Below, piece after piece: positions 16,253-29,014 of a DNA stretch of 64,000 nucleotides. The position numbers and the translations under genes are program-made. The DNA is taken from NCBI RefSeq assembly GCF_000165425.1, contig NW_001799222.1, positions 310,001 through 374,000 of the forward strand. Reading direction: 5' to 3'. The DNA is from Paramecium tetraurelia. Taxonomy: Eukaryota > Ciliophora > Oligohymenophorea > Peniculida > Parameciidae. The notes beneath the pieces are model-generated. The model did not search any database. It worked only from the letters and a program-made list of their open reading frames with translations, and was not told where the DNA came from. Each line of letters starts with the position of its first letter. Positions within the stretch are counted from its first letter, which is position 1.

Positions 16253-18550
16253 TTTTAATTTAAAAAATAATGAATTTATCAAAAAATATTGTTTAAATAG
16301 AAGAAATTAAAATTCTCATTAAGAGTTTTTCATAATAATAGAAAATTCAAAATAATATTGATTAAATTAAATTAATAATTATTAAAATATGTCGACCTAT
16401 AAATATTATAATTATTAATTAATACTAAATAAAGAATAGACTCTATGCAGGTTGTTAATTATGTTAAATAACTGGTTAAAATTTTATTGAGCTAGTTTAA
16501 AGTAAGTCTAAATATATAGAAAAATAAATAAACACCAGATAGTTAATATATCAATAATTATTCAGTTACATAATAAATTTTAGCAAATAATGCCCAAAAT
16601 GGAGGGGAATATTTAAAAAAAATTCACATCTCAGAACATGGATTTTTATAACTAGAAGAATGAGACCAAAATAAAGAGAGATATTTTTGCTATAAGAGAA
16701 TTAAATGCTAATCAAATTGAAAAAGTCTTTTTAAAGGAAATCTTAATGACTGAATGCTTAAGGTATTAAAAACAATCCTGAAATCGATTTTAACCATAAT
16801 CAGTCCAAGCTTATTATTGAAAGTGGAAATATATCTCAAATAATAAGCAGGTCGTTTATGTTTATTCTATTTAGTAATAAAAGAAAACCCAAAAGAAATA
16901 AACTGCAATACATATGTTTAGACATATATGAAACAGTGTTTTTCTATTTTGATAAGTTATTTGTAAATTGAACTTATCATCAACTTAGAGAGCAAATTTA
17001 GAATTTTTATGTCAAAAAATATTTCTGAATGTTTTTCACAGTATCTTTATTTAATTTTCAGTGCGAAGTAAATTTAGAAAAAGGCTTATAAAGGTAGTTG
17101 TTTAAAGGATAGTTCTTTAAATTCATAAAGATAACTTAGTAAATAATTGTTGGATAGTGTTTATGCAAATTTTCATTAACTTTTTTGTAAAATAGTGAAT
17201 GACATCGTAAAAAACTGATGGTGAATTTTTCAATTAAGAGAATTACATTGTAATATAATAAAAAATTAAAGAATTGACAATGTAATAAAATTTTGTTGCT
17301 TGAAAATTACTGATTTCATTTTATACACCTAATTTGAATATTCGCATAAAATAAAATTTAATCAGCAATTATTTTAGAAAAAATATTGGAACTTTGTAAA
17401 TAGGATTTCATCCTCCCTTAAATATCTTCAGCATCATTTAATCTATAATTTAGATTAGTCTTTTTATAAGCTTAATCTTCTATAAGATTTTAAATTTATA
17501 AAATCTCAAGATTTCTCCAAATTTACCCCATAATTTAGGAGCCATCAAACTAAAGATGTGAGCTTTCAAACAAATCCATATTACTTTACTACCTTTTTCA
17601 AGTAGAAGCTTTGTAAGAAGTTAACTATTTATACCCCCTTCATTCAGATAGAAAAATCTAAACCCTTAAGATGTTTGTAATCAAATTAATTTCAGTTTAA
17701 TGATTATATCTGCAGGCTTCACAATTTCTAAAAATATTACTTTTCGCTTGATTTTCTTTATTTTCATTCGCGGATGATTAATATATTGTATTCTTAAAGA
17801 ATATCAAAAATAAACAAATAACTAAAACTACTCACATCCATGGAAGTTTCTTAATATACTTTGTATTTCAGATTCACAATGAAACATCTTCTCTAAATTT
17901 TAAGCGTTTAAAGAGTAATTCGTGGCAATGACTCCAATGATGATTTAGAAATGCTACTGGAAAATACCTACTTATTTAGTAGGTAATTATGACTAATAAA
18001 ACTTCAATTCAACTTTTGTTAGTAGTAGAGATCAAGTTGCATGTGAACAGCTCCTAATTTGCTATAAGACAAAATAAATCAATTATCACATTAGTAGTTG
18101 TTTTCCTTTTAATTACTTTACATTAAATATTTAATCCAAGGAACAATAACATTTCTCATTCATCGGTTACCTTAATCCAATGACATATCATCTCTTACAG
18201 CTTTGATGGTAGTTAAAAACCTTTGGATTTTAGGTGTGTGAATATAAAAAGTAAATATGTATTTTGTTTAAATTATTTAAAAACACACTTTATCATGATT
18301 TAAGAAGTTCAATAATTTTCATACACTCAAAATGCTCAAAAGTTTAAAACAATTATTAAAATTATGATTTAATTGCAAAAATTCAAATATTATTTCCTCG
18401 ATCTATGCACTAGCCCATAAATATACTAGAACAATAAAGTTCCTTATTTGATACATAGTTCCATTATGAATTATCAAATTATAATTCCTTTTTTAGTCGT
18501 TGTGAATTCTTGTCTTTAAGAATATTGTAACTAATTATGATTTAGAATTA
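16253..18550. other. Low-density region with short coding-like fragments
   Basis: No complete gene was found. On the plus strand a short frame from an ATG near 16634 (MDFYNQKNETKIKRDIFAIR...) is followed in another frame by IKNNPEIDFNHNQSKLIIE to about 16960. On the minus strand fragments such as INSQLLTKLLLEKGSKVIWI and MAPKLWGKFGEILRFY (about 17400-17700) and MRNVIVPWIKYLMQ (about 18100-18180) look protein-like, but TGA codons separate them and no intron set joins them. Probable gene remnants or chance frames in AT-rich DNA. Confidence 0.35.
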
Positions 18551-18559
18551 TTGTTATTG

Positions 18560-20620
18560 TAATCTTTGTTTATGTATTTGATAAAAGTGAGTATTTAAGC
18601 CTACCTAAATTTTATCTAAGACAATTGAATCACACTCTACAAGAGTAATACCCTATATAGAAAGAAAGTTAGGAATGATTCCTGAGCTTTTCTAGTCTTA
18701 GAAGTTAAGGTAAACAATAAAAGTATACTTAAAGTCAAAGAAGTGCTATCTCCTTATTTTGGATAGTTGGGAAGTAGTGAAAAATAATGTGAAGGTATGC
18801 TATTAATTATGTTCTCACTAATACTTAAAATTTAGGATTAAACTGGGGATAAAAAGATCATCAATCAGAACTTCAATTTCTCTTTGAATTCAACACATTT
18901 GTTTTGCTTTTGAATTGTTTAATGAGTTAAACTTCTAGCCATTGGTTGATTAATTTTTCATTAATACTTTCAAAATAATGTTGAAGATAAAGTGATTACT
19001 TAATCTATTTATATTAATAATCGTATTATATTTGGGATTATGTTTGTTTAAGCTGATTCAGCTTCTAAAGCAATATAAACTCTAATAATTAATTGATGTT
19101 GAAGAACTTAAGAGTAATAACTATACTATAACTTTATATATGATATATACACATTTTAGTAAAATGCTTCATAAAGACAGATTTCCTTACTTTCTCCTGT
19201 CCTTTTGACAGGCTATACTTACATTCTCTTATTGTTCTCTTCTATTTAAATATTATACACAACTATATAAGCATGCTCATTAGTTTCTAATGACTACAAA
19301 TATATAGATTTAATTGTAGCCTATCCACCTTGAAGATTATGCCTAAGAATAAGCAGATGAAATTTAAGTAAAAATTTTCAAAACTTACAAAGTGGTTGGT
19401 ATTTCACTGACCTCATAAATTTTCTAAACTCTACTTTAAGAATAAATTTAAGAAAACTCAAGAAGACGTTTTAATAATCCAATATAGTCTTCTTCCATCT
19501 AATGATTAAATTATTTCATTACTTGAACAAAGTTTTGGTTTCACACGCATAAGTAGAATATTATTATCCTGTCGTGGTTACTTTTAGTGCATCTTAAGCT
19601 ACTTTTGATGAAGTCTTTGGGTCAAAAATTACTTCTGATCTTTGTTCTTCGCTGTAATCTCAGTGATTTATGTAATAATAACCTCAAAATGCTGAATGGA
19701 TTTAGAATAACAGTAGCACACTGAAAACTATGGGTGATTATCCGCAAGTTCATGGAAAAAAGATATAAACATCTTACACAAATAATAATCAGTTATATCA
19801 GAAGATAAAGCAATATGTTAAAATTATTTATAAATTGGTAATTATAAAAGTTCAAACGTACTCTAAAATTCGAATGATGAATTATATTTAAACAAACGAA
19901 AATTTTATTAATTTTGCCACTCTGCTCAAATAAATGTCCAGGAAATGGAAATATGGTATTTTGAATCTAAAACCTAATTTTAGTCCATTTAATGCAGGTC
20001 TTTTTTAATTTATAAAATATAAGTTGTATATTGTAATTGTAATTATAAAACAACACAAAACAAGTCAGAAGCATAATTAATTTACTCTAAATCTTATCGT
20101 TTATGATTTGATTCACTTATTCATTTTTAGATACTCAAGTCTTTAGAGCGAGTGTTGCATGATCTACAGTAATTCACGCTTAATGGAGCTGTAAAAAGCT
20201 ATTATTTACCTCAAAAAATCTTTAGGAAACAAAGTTTCTTTTGGAAAATTTCCTACTCATTACTAACTGCAGACGTAAGATTTGTTCTTTTTATCCTCTA
20301 TAATTCCACTCCCAACTTTAATAGCTCCAGTTAATCATTTTCTATCTTTAGACTTACTCATCTTATTTTTTTTCCTCCTTTCCAAGCAAATATCATTTGT
20401 TATATAAAAAACTTGTTCTGAATTTTATCTTTCTAGTATGTTTAAGATTCATGATTTCCTATTATATTGGTCAATCAATGTTAATGATCAATTCATATTG
20501 GGGGAACGATTATTTTATATTATTTTGAAACTTTTTGTTAGATTAACATCAATTAGAATGATGGATAATGCTATTTTGCTAATTTAAGTTATTTTAATTC
20601 TTTAATGAATTCTGGTGGTT
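18560..20620 (+). pseudogene. Unresolved or degenerate membrane-protein gene
   Basis: Consecutive plus-strand segments read as protein but in changing frames: FDKSEYLSLPKFYLRQLNHT (about 18590), VNNKSILKVKEVLSPYFGQL (about 18710), NNVEDKVITQSIYINNRIIF followed by GIMFVQADSASKAIQTL (about 18975-19090), LLTGYTYILLLFSSIQILYT (about 19200, hydrophobic), VVTFSASQATFDEVFGSKIT (about 19580). A frame from about 19670 to 20620 has no TGA for about 310 codons, but most of it is not convincing protein. Two introns can be proposed (a 28-nt one at about 18668 and a 41-nt one at about 18795); further joins fail. It is either a decaying gene for a membrane or secreted protein, or a real gene whose splicing I cannot solve. 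Confidence 0.35.
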
Positions 20621-21439
20621 TAAACATTTAATTCATTCTCTCTAATCCTTTAACTAATTAATTAATTCGGTAAGGAAAGTCATAATGTGATTTATGAATA
20701 TTATTTTGTACATACTTTTATATTTGATAAAATCCAACTCAAAAACTTATTTTGAATGCAATAATTTTAATCTAAAAGATTCTGAAAGTAAACATCCACT
20801 GAGAATTGATATCTTCTCTTAAATTAAATTACTAAATTGACTCTGATTTTAATAATTTAATCACTATCTTAGATGCTCATTAGTTCTTTTTATTAATTAG
20901 ACAGGAAGAATTGCAAAATTATTATAATAATTTAAGGTTTTCAAATTCTCGAACCATCAAGTTGTTAATAAATGCTAATAAATAGATAAGGGCTAAGAAT
21001 AATTAAATGAAAAGAGGCGATATTTTAATGTAAAAATAAATCTAACCTATTATTCATATACAAAATTAATTTTAATCAATATAAAAATTAATATTCTTAA
21101 AATTTATCAATTTATTTAATAATTTCATAGAAAGAAAAACCTATCTTATTTTAGAAATTTTAACTTTAAAGAAACCTAAGAATTTTTAGAAAATTCAATT
21201 AAAAGATATTAATTAATTAAACCTAGATTTTATAAAAAAGCAATAAGATATGATTTACAACTTAGTCTGAATACAATTAAATGGAATATAAGATATTTGT
21301 AAGGAGAGACGTTTCCAAGTATATACAATTCCAAATTTTGATTTTTAATAGCTTTATCAAAATCTAGTCCACCCCTGTAGAAAGAGCTTAAAAGTTATTG
21401 ATAATGTTCAATATTGATAAATATAATTTTATTATTAAA
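20621..21439. other. Intergenic region, no gene seen
   Basis: About 820 bp of AT-rich DNA with frequent TGA in both directions. It contains the promoter of the coiled-coil gene starting at 21440. Nothing else was recognised. Confidence 0.5.
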
Positions 21440-23639
21440 ATGTCAGTTATGAGTTAGAATAATGATCCCTCTATGAAATAAAGAGACAATAATCGCCAAC
21501 AAATCACATCACTAAGTAAGCATTTATAGGTTCATAGTCTAGATCAATTATCAAATATGTATGGAAAGTCAAAGCCAGGTGAATTGGCATAATCACTAGT
21601 TTATGGTGATAAACCCAAAAAAGAAAACAATCGTCCCTCAAAATAAATGTAAACTGCTGTTTCTGAGAAACCAAACTAATGGTAAACGCGAACTTTGGCT
21701 GTGTCTCCTTCCAAATTTACAGTTCTCGCCTAATAACTTTATAATCATATCCCAGACACATTGGAAGCCCATAAATCTTAAAGAGCATTCCATGTTAAAG
21801 ATTAGAAATTGTTGTTGTCTCCAGAGAGATTACATTCACTACCTAATTAAAATGGAGATAAAACTCCAGAAGTCTGTAATAGACTCCTTGAATACAAGAC
21901 CTTTGTAAGTGACAAGAAACAAACACTCAAAGAATAATTGGATGCTGAATACTTGAGTCAATGCAGCTTTTAACCACAAATAGATGAGAAGAGTAGAAAA
22001 ATGGCCATAAAAGCTACAAATCAAGAAGTTCGTTCTGCAGATGAATTTCATGAATAATAAATGAGACATCTTCAAAAAGTCAATGAAAAGAGAGAAGTCC
22101 TCTAGAAACAATAAGAGGAAGATGAATAGGCTGAATTATCTAGTCCAAAATTAACAGTTAAGACTTAGAAATTAACATTAAAATATTGCGAGTAGCCTCT
22201 TGTTGAAAGATTGCATGAAGTCAAGTCTAAGACTTAAACATTACCTGATTCTACTTTAGGTCATTCATTCAAACCCTAGATATCCAAGAAATCCAAGGAA
22301 ATCAAAAGAGAAGAGTCAGTCTAAGATTTCTTATACAATGATGCTAAAAATAGGTTAGAATAAAAGAGATAAACTGAAACTATGATTCCATAATCAGTCA
22401 TAGCTCCTACTGACAAGAGTTAATCTTGGTTTGTTCAAAGATTTATCAAGGAATTCTATTACTAATTGAGTGGTTTAGATAGAGTTCAAGAAACAAAGGA
22501 TTATTCTAAGATATATTAGGATGACTTCTAAAAAATATTGGGAGGTCTAGGTTTTGGATAATGTGATATGTTGTGGAATGAGTTGAATAATGGATTTTAT
22601 GTTTTATCAAGAAACTTACTGGTTATCCTATTAGCCATCCAAGCAGTACCATAACACTTAATAGAAATACCATTGTATAAGCCTAAAGTGGAAGAAAACA
22701 TTTAAGTTAAGTCTAAATATTAATGTGATGAGAATGGAAATCTGATATTGAGTGTTGGGGATTGTTAAGAATTACACAAGATGTTCTACAAATTATATTT
22801 GAATACTAAACAACAGAATGGAAATGGAGTTAGAAGAAGAATGGCTCGTTCTCCATAGCCTGACATCAGATGTGGATCACCCAAGATATCAGATAGAACT
22901 AAACAATTGGCTGAAGCCAAGAGATAAGATTCATCATTGTTTGAATGGTTCACTCAATAAGAGGAGAAGAAGAAGTAGGGTTTGGAGGAGTTAAAGAAAC
23001 AAGTAGAGGAGGAAAGGATGAAGGAGTGTAAATCTATCTAGAGAGAAATTACAATAGATTTACAACAATTAGCCAAGCCTCTCTAAAAGCAAGAGGATAG
23101 AACAACTGTGGATGTGGAATTTGATAATCAATAATAGCATTGCACATTCCAACCATAGATTAGTAAACCAGCCTCAAAGACTTAAGCAAGTAATTATGCT
23201 TCTCAAGAGATGGAAAAATAGGCTGCAAGAATGAAGGAAGCTAGATTGAGATAGAAGACACTTGCAAATTTAAAGAACAAGGGAACCACCACTAATAATA
23301 CCATTAGAAGAAAGGAGAAGTGTCTTACTGAGAATGAACTCAATAATGAACCAAAATAAAAGAAGAATAAGAGTAGACCAATTAGTGACAAGACCACTCC
23401 CATGTTGTATGTAGATGTTAAGATTGAGGATGGCAAAAGTGCTAGAATTGTAGTGTTTGAAGGGGATACTTCAATCAGTTTGGCCAATAAGTTTGCTAAA
23501 GAACATAGTAATAATATTTATTAAACATTAATTAGAATTGGATGAGAATATGAAGGAGAAACTTAAGGACTTGTTGGATTAATAGATTAATTCTTATTTG
23601 ATGAAGATTGAAGAAGAGTAAGAACAGGAAGATGATTGA
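21440..23639 (+). CDS. Coiled-coil protein with a conserved C-terminal motif, possibly ciliary/basal body
   Basis: 723 residues with one intron (23508-23535). The N-terminal part is charged and low in complexity (DEKSRKMAIKATNQEVRSAD, FQPQISKP-type repeats). The middle has a compact hydrophobic helical domain (SWFVQRFIKEFYYQLSGL, DFQKILGGLGFGQCDMLWNE, LLVILLAIQAVP) that looks like a helical adaptor fold. A long charged coiled-coil follows, then a C-terminal module: PMLYVDVKIEDGKSARIVVF, EGDTSISLANKFAKEH, KEKLKDLLDQQINSYL. I recall similar C-terminal modules from protist proteins linked to cilia or basal bodies, but cannot name a family. The assignment to the cilium is inference. Confidence 0.75.
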
Positions 23640-23751
23640 TTTATATATAGATACTTAAAATATAAATTTTATATATTAAAATGTATGTCAAATTTTTGAC
23701 ATAGTGACAAGTTCACAATTAAATAGTATCGAATTAAATAATTTTACAGTA

Positions 23752-26700
23752 ATGTTTAATGAAGAACTAGGAGTCATTGATTATGAAGTAGAAAGTGATG
23801 ATTCAATTGAGATGATTGATAACCCAGAGGATATTGTTATTCCAACTCCAATATAAGAATAGAAATAAATAACTTAATAGATTATAGAGTAACAACCACA
23901 GCAATAACTAAATATAGAAAACACTGAAACCATTGAAAGACAATAACTTGAAGAAGAGTAAATGTTACGTCGACCTTATGCATTAAGATGGAAAAAGAAA
24001 TCAATTAAGAAATTAGAAAAAATCACCTCTAAATTGACTGATTAAGATTACGATGAAATTAAAGATGTTTTAACTAAAAAGATAGCAATGTCTGAATCCA
24101 AAATTAATAATAGCAATTATTACAACAAAAATAATACTACCACTAATAATAATACTAATAATGATGTAATCATATCTGGATCGATCCTAAAAAATCCATA
24201 AACGACACTCAATTAAGTGCAGAAATAGAAACAATTCTAAGTTCTTGTTGAGCATTTTGCAAATAAACCAGACTTTCTAGAAGCCATTATTGCTTAAGAT
24301 CTTGAATAAGAAAATGAAAACCATGACGGAGGAATACTCAAAAAACCAATGATAGTACCACCAAAGGCAGGACTAAAGAAATAATAAGGCAGAAAGAAAG
24401 TAAATGTTACTTTTGAAGATCAATCGTAACCACCAAATGGAGGAATTTAATTCATTAAAACCAGTGTGTTACCATAAAAGTAGCCTCCTCCCCCACAACC
24501 TCAATAGCAAATTCAAAATATACTCTCCAAATTCTAAGAAATTAGAGAAAAATCTGCTGCCCCTCCATAAACCTAATATACAACTGCTGTCTAAGAGTCT
24601 TCTAATATGCCTTTAGGCACAGGAGCCTGGTATCCTAATAAATAGGATAGAAAAAGTCAGCCTTTTGTTCCTCCTCATGCTGGATCTAACCCTAAGATGT
24701 TACCAACTGTTAGTTCAGTTTAAATGATTTCCTCATCTTAGGCTGCCCAATAGTCTTTAAATCATAAATTTCTTGAAATGAACCAGAATTAATCAAGAAT
24801 CAGTAATAGTCCTTCCAGAATTAGAGACATGATTACATTATAATATACTTCTTCATATTAGGTTGATCGACCTCCCATTATGCCAAGTCGATAACAACCT
24901 GTATTCTAATAATAAACGTTGGAGAGGAATATCAATTATGAATTGAATCAAGCAAAAAAAAATAAGGAACAATTGAGTGGTCATTAATAATCTTAACTTA
25001 GGGAGTCCTAAATCAAATTATAAGCAAAAATATAAGAAAGTGTTAAGAGACAAAGTGTTGTTTAGCCAACTATAGAGGAAAACGATTCTGATTTTATGGA
25101 TGACGGTATGGATAGTCAACCATTTATAGATTTTAAGAGAGCAGGCAACATACCTTGTGCATCTTAACAATAAACATATTAATAATATTGGCAGGAGATT
25201 AATTTCAATACAGATATTCCTAAGGATTATTATATGAATGAGAAGTTCAGAGTGGATTTGGAATAAGAAATAGAAACAAGTGATCCTTATGAACTATTTA
25301 AATTATATTTTGATTAGAGCATTTTCAAATACATATGTCTGATATCAAATAAAAGATAATGCATAAGAATTGATGAAGATATTTTGGAATCATTTATTTC
25401 AGCACTGATCTACATTTTCTATATCCAATTATTAGGCATGAGAGAGATCAAAAGAGTCAGATTTGATCATATACTTGATTATGTGACATTTGGTCATATT
25501 TGTAAGGAAATCCGTATTGATGAATTAGAAGATTATTCCTTCATTTTTGAAAAGATAAGTAAGAATTTTAAATCCCATTACCAACCAGAGGAATTCTTAA
25601 CCCTCGACTCGCCTATATTTTATTAAAATCACAGTGTCGATGGTCTCATATCACTTTCAGATGGAATGAAAGGATATGTGTTGGACTTTATTTATGGAAT
25701 TAAAGAATAAAAGATTCTTCAAAGTTTATAGATCTATTAAGGAAAACACCATAAACTGTATTTAGGACCTGATGTATCATCTCTAAATCTGATCATCCAA
25801 TTAAAAAAGAAATAATTTGGTGCATTGGCCAAAGTAGTAGACAAATAGGTATGTATTTTATTATATTTAGACCCAACTTACGCAGGATTAGATTTAAGAA
25901 GTAAAATAGAATGCACAAAAGGGGTAGAGCACTCAATTTTTATCATCTGACAATTAGACAATAATGCTTATTTTTGCAGAAAGATAATAACATTTATAGT
26001 AAGTTGAGGGATTTGTATCTTCTTTTGCTGACTTCACAAGACTTAAACCTCAAGATACTAAAATTAAGAGTGATGTCAATAAGCCGATCATCTTATATCT
26101 CTATGATAAAATTAAGACATAATATGATAAAAGAGGTAAAACTTATTAATATTCTCAAATACCTCATCAAAATGGCAATTAACATTTAGAAATATTAGTG
26201 TAATTAGTTTATTCTAGTATTTATAATGCTAATATTTTAAATAAAATAAAAAACTAATCAGCCTCATTAACACCTGAAAAAGCGAAATAAATGTATTTAG
26301 AATTTGTTAAACAATTATTACACTCATTCTATGTACGTAGTTTGAAAAGAAGAGGCATTAATTAATTTCCTTAAAATCACACTTTGGAATCGGGAGACAC
26401 AGGAACCTTTAGTTGCATTGAATGTGGAGAATCTAGTTAAACTATTTGTAGAGAATGTTCAAATCATTTCTAAATGTTGATACCCGTTTGCAGAAGTAAG
26501 AATGAACAATGCTTAAGATCACACATAGAAATGTTAGCAAGTCAACCAAAAATCACAAATACTAATAGAAAACTAACTAATAAATAAGCTATTGTCAAAT
26601 TTGAATTTTATCGTTCTCAAATTGAGGCTTCTAAAGATTCAAATGCATAATCTGCGTTGCCAGTTATTGAAGATACTTTATAGTAGTTAGACACTTTGGA

Positions 26701-27031
26701 TCCTGATGAAGAATTATCAATAGGAATTCAAACTTTATTGGTTTCATTGTCAGACATGATACAAAAAATGTTCCAATAACCTAACGTCTTAGTTCCATAG
26801 AAAATTCAACAACATAAATAAGAAGTCTACACTTTAAGTTAAATAGATCCCCCTATTAAATCAGTCTAGCAATTATAAAAGTCAATCTCTTAGGTTTATA
26901 ACAATTCATAGGAAGTTAGCCATAAGTCCTAAATAGTGCCTCAAATATATAAAACAAAAATTGGAGAATAAATGAACATAGAACCTTCAATTCAGAAATT
27001 GCAAGCTAGAGTTGCCAGAATCAATAAATGA
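23752..27031 (+). CDS. Domesticated PiggyBac transposase, PiggyMac-like (PgmL)
   Basis: 1,085 residues with one intron (25849-25870). A long acidic and Gln/Pro-rich N-terminus (to about residue 450) precedes a PiggyBac-type region: YELFKLYFDQSIFKYICLIS, LESFISALIYIFYIQLLGMR, SDGMKGYVLDFIYGIK, then KPIILYLYDKIKTQYDKRGK and LVYSSIYNANIL, which align with the C-terminal part of the DDE_Tnp_1_7 fold. A Cys-rich cluster (CIECGESSQTICRECSNHF, then C...C) and a Gln-rich tail follow. The three catalytic aspartates expected for an active transposase are not visible at their usual places (the usual DNFF motif is replaced by a YLGPDVSSL-like segment), so it is probably non-catalytic. In Paramecium, PiggyMac and its PgmL partners cut out internal eliminated sequences in the developing macronucleus. 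Which PgmL this is I cannot say. Confidence 0.8.
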
Positions 27032-27253
27032 TATATATCATCATATAATTATTATTTAATTTTCTATAATCCATTAACATTATCAAATGCTACAAAAAAT
27101 ACTAATTACTTAAGAACTATATATCTTATACAACAGAAGTCAGTTCAATTTAATTGTTTATGCAGATGACTAAATTAGATTACCATATGATCAATATATC
27201 CTGATGTTTTTGTAAAGTATTTTAATTAATGAAATCACACATATTATTATTAT

Positions 27254-27671
27254 ATGCTAAAAAAAGCATTAACTTATTGTCTTTAAGATGATGACCCAGT
27301 TCAGGTTTCTGAATTAATCGGCGTTAAAGAATATTAGAAATAACCAAAAATATGTCAAAGCAACTTTGTGACTTCTTCCGATCTGAAATAGATGATAATA
27401 AACCAAAAGAGGGACAACAGTGTTTAATCATATCGCAAAATTTAGCATTACGATGCTGACTTAAAACCAATCAATCGAACATTTGATTGCAGATTGCCTT
27501 TGAATCAACATACTTGCAAAAAATACATCAATCTCAAAATGATCCAAGAACCTACTAAACCTAAATTGTACTTTGGAATCAAGCATTAATAATTTAAAGT
27601 AAAAATATAATTAAAATGAACATTAGATAAAAATCAAGATGCAAGGCAGACGATTGGAAGACATGTTCTGA
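27254..27671 (+). CDS. Small hypothetical protein
   Basis: 129 residues with one intron (27599-27626). Sequence starts MLKKALTYCLQDDDPVQVSE and includes RTFDCRLPLNQHTCKKYINL. Basic overall, no transmembrane helix, no recognised domain. It ends 46 bp before the next start codon on the same strand. The start is the first ATG in the open frame. Confidence 0.55.
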
Positions 27672-27717
27672 ATATAAAAACTTTGACTAATTAATTTATT
27701 AATTTTTTTATTTGCTC

Positions 27718-28257
27718 ATGAATTTTAACAGATAGGAATTACTTAATTTGTAAAATAGAATATTAAATCGTCCGAAGAGATTGAATTCTGTCTATGTGGC
27801 ACCAGCATTTGATGATATAGGAATCTTGGCTGAATTACCTAATAATAAAGTCCCAAGCTTAGGATTCAAGCAATAAAGTGCATTAAGAACCTAAATCAAA
27901 AAATATCGAAATTTATATCTATATGACAAGAAGCTATTTAGAAACAAGAAAGAATCCAGAGACTTCAGAGAAAACATTGAAAACAAAGGATCCACTTATT
28001 ACATCAATAGTTCGAAATTATCTGCTTAGCCTCTTTGGGAAGATGATATGAAAATTACTAAATTGAGCATCATAAAATCAGAAATATTGAGAAACAAAGT
28101 TCCCGATATTCCAAAATTACACAATAATTCCTAATCCAATTGTCCCAGAAGATTATCTAATATCAACCCAGAACCAATCTAATTTAAAAACCTAGTAGCG
28201 TTACCCTCTATCCGTGGTTGGGATGATAACAATCAAAACACCTAGAGATCAAACTGA
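27718..28257 (+). CDS. Small basic hypothetical protein
   Basis: Intronless, 179 residues, strongly basic (RILNRPKRLNSVYVAP, QIKKYRNLYLYDKKLFRNKK). No membrane segment or known motif. Such short basic proteins next to one another in Paramecium are sometimes ciliary microtubule-associated proteins, but nothing here proves that. Confidence 0.6.
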
Positions 28258-28284
28258 ACTATGTCTATTTATTATTAATTTCTT

Positions 28285-28979
28285 ATGTAAAATATAACTA
28301 ATTATCCATGGATTATAACTTCCTAAAAATCATGGTAACATAAATTAATAATCACTTTTTTGAGTGATGTAGTCCAAGCTTATAAATCCCTCGACAAAGA
28401 AAGTGGAAATTTCAATTCGAAAATTGAGCTTACTAATTATAATTAATAACTACTTATGATAAATAATAGAGTTTGTTAGTTAAATTTTCATGCTTCAAAA
28501 AGTTAGGCTTTATCAATTCCAAATATCTATCTAGCCCCAGGTGAATATAATATTTATTAACATACGGATGTTAATAAAATCATCATAATTATGTTACTCA
28601 CTATTATGAAAAAAATTTATGGTAGATTAAACCAAAGTTACTCGACATTTCAATGAAAAACACTGTGGGTTAAAAATTCATTTTTAATTAACCGTAAATA
28701 TGCCAAGATTGGAAGTAGATTACTTTACTTAAATCAATACTAATAGACCTTAAGTAGACCTTAAGAGTAATTAAAAAATAATTAAAGGAAATATCAAAGT
28801 ATCCAATCACTTTACTTAATACCATTACAATGTTTCATGATGAATTCAAAGTCGAATTAATATTCCTAGTTGATATAATATACATTTATATGTAATTAAG
28901 AAATTTTCATTAATAGAATTTACAAATTGTCATTAATCAACGAAAATTTGTATTTCCATGCTTTAATAATGAAAATTGA
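28285..28979 (+). CDS. Hypothetical protein, exon structure unresolved
   Basis: An open frame starts at 28285 (MQNITNYPWIITSQKSWQHK, FLSDVVQAYKSLDKESGNFN, YLAPGEYNIYQH) and remains open to about 28650. Two alternative downstream continuations are protein-like: CGLKIHFQLTVNMPRLEVDY ending at 28840, and KPKLLDISMKNTVGQKFIFN ending at 28979. I could not find an intron of normal size that selects one. Function unknown. It is only about 35 bp from the GTPase start. Confidence 0.4.
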
Positions 28980-29014
28980 TATTTTAATATCATTATTATT
29001 TATTAATTATACTA

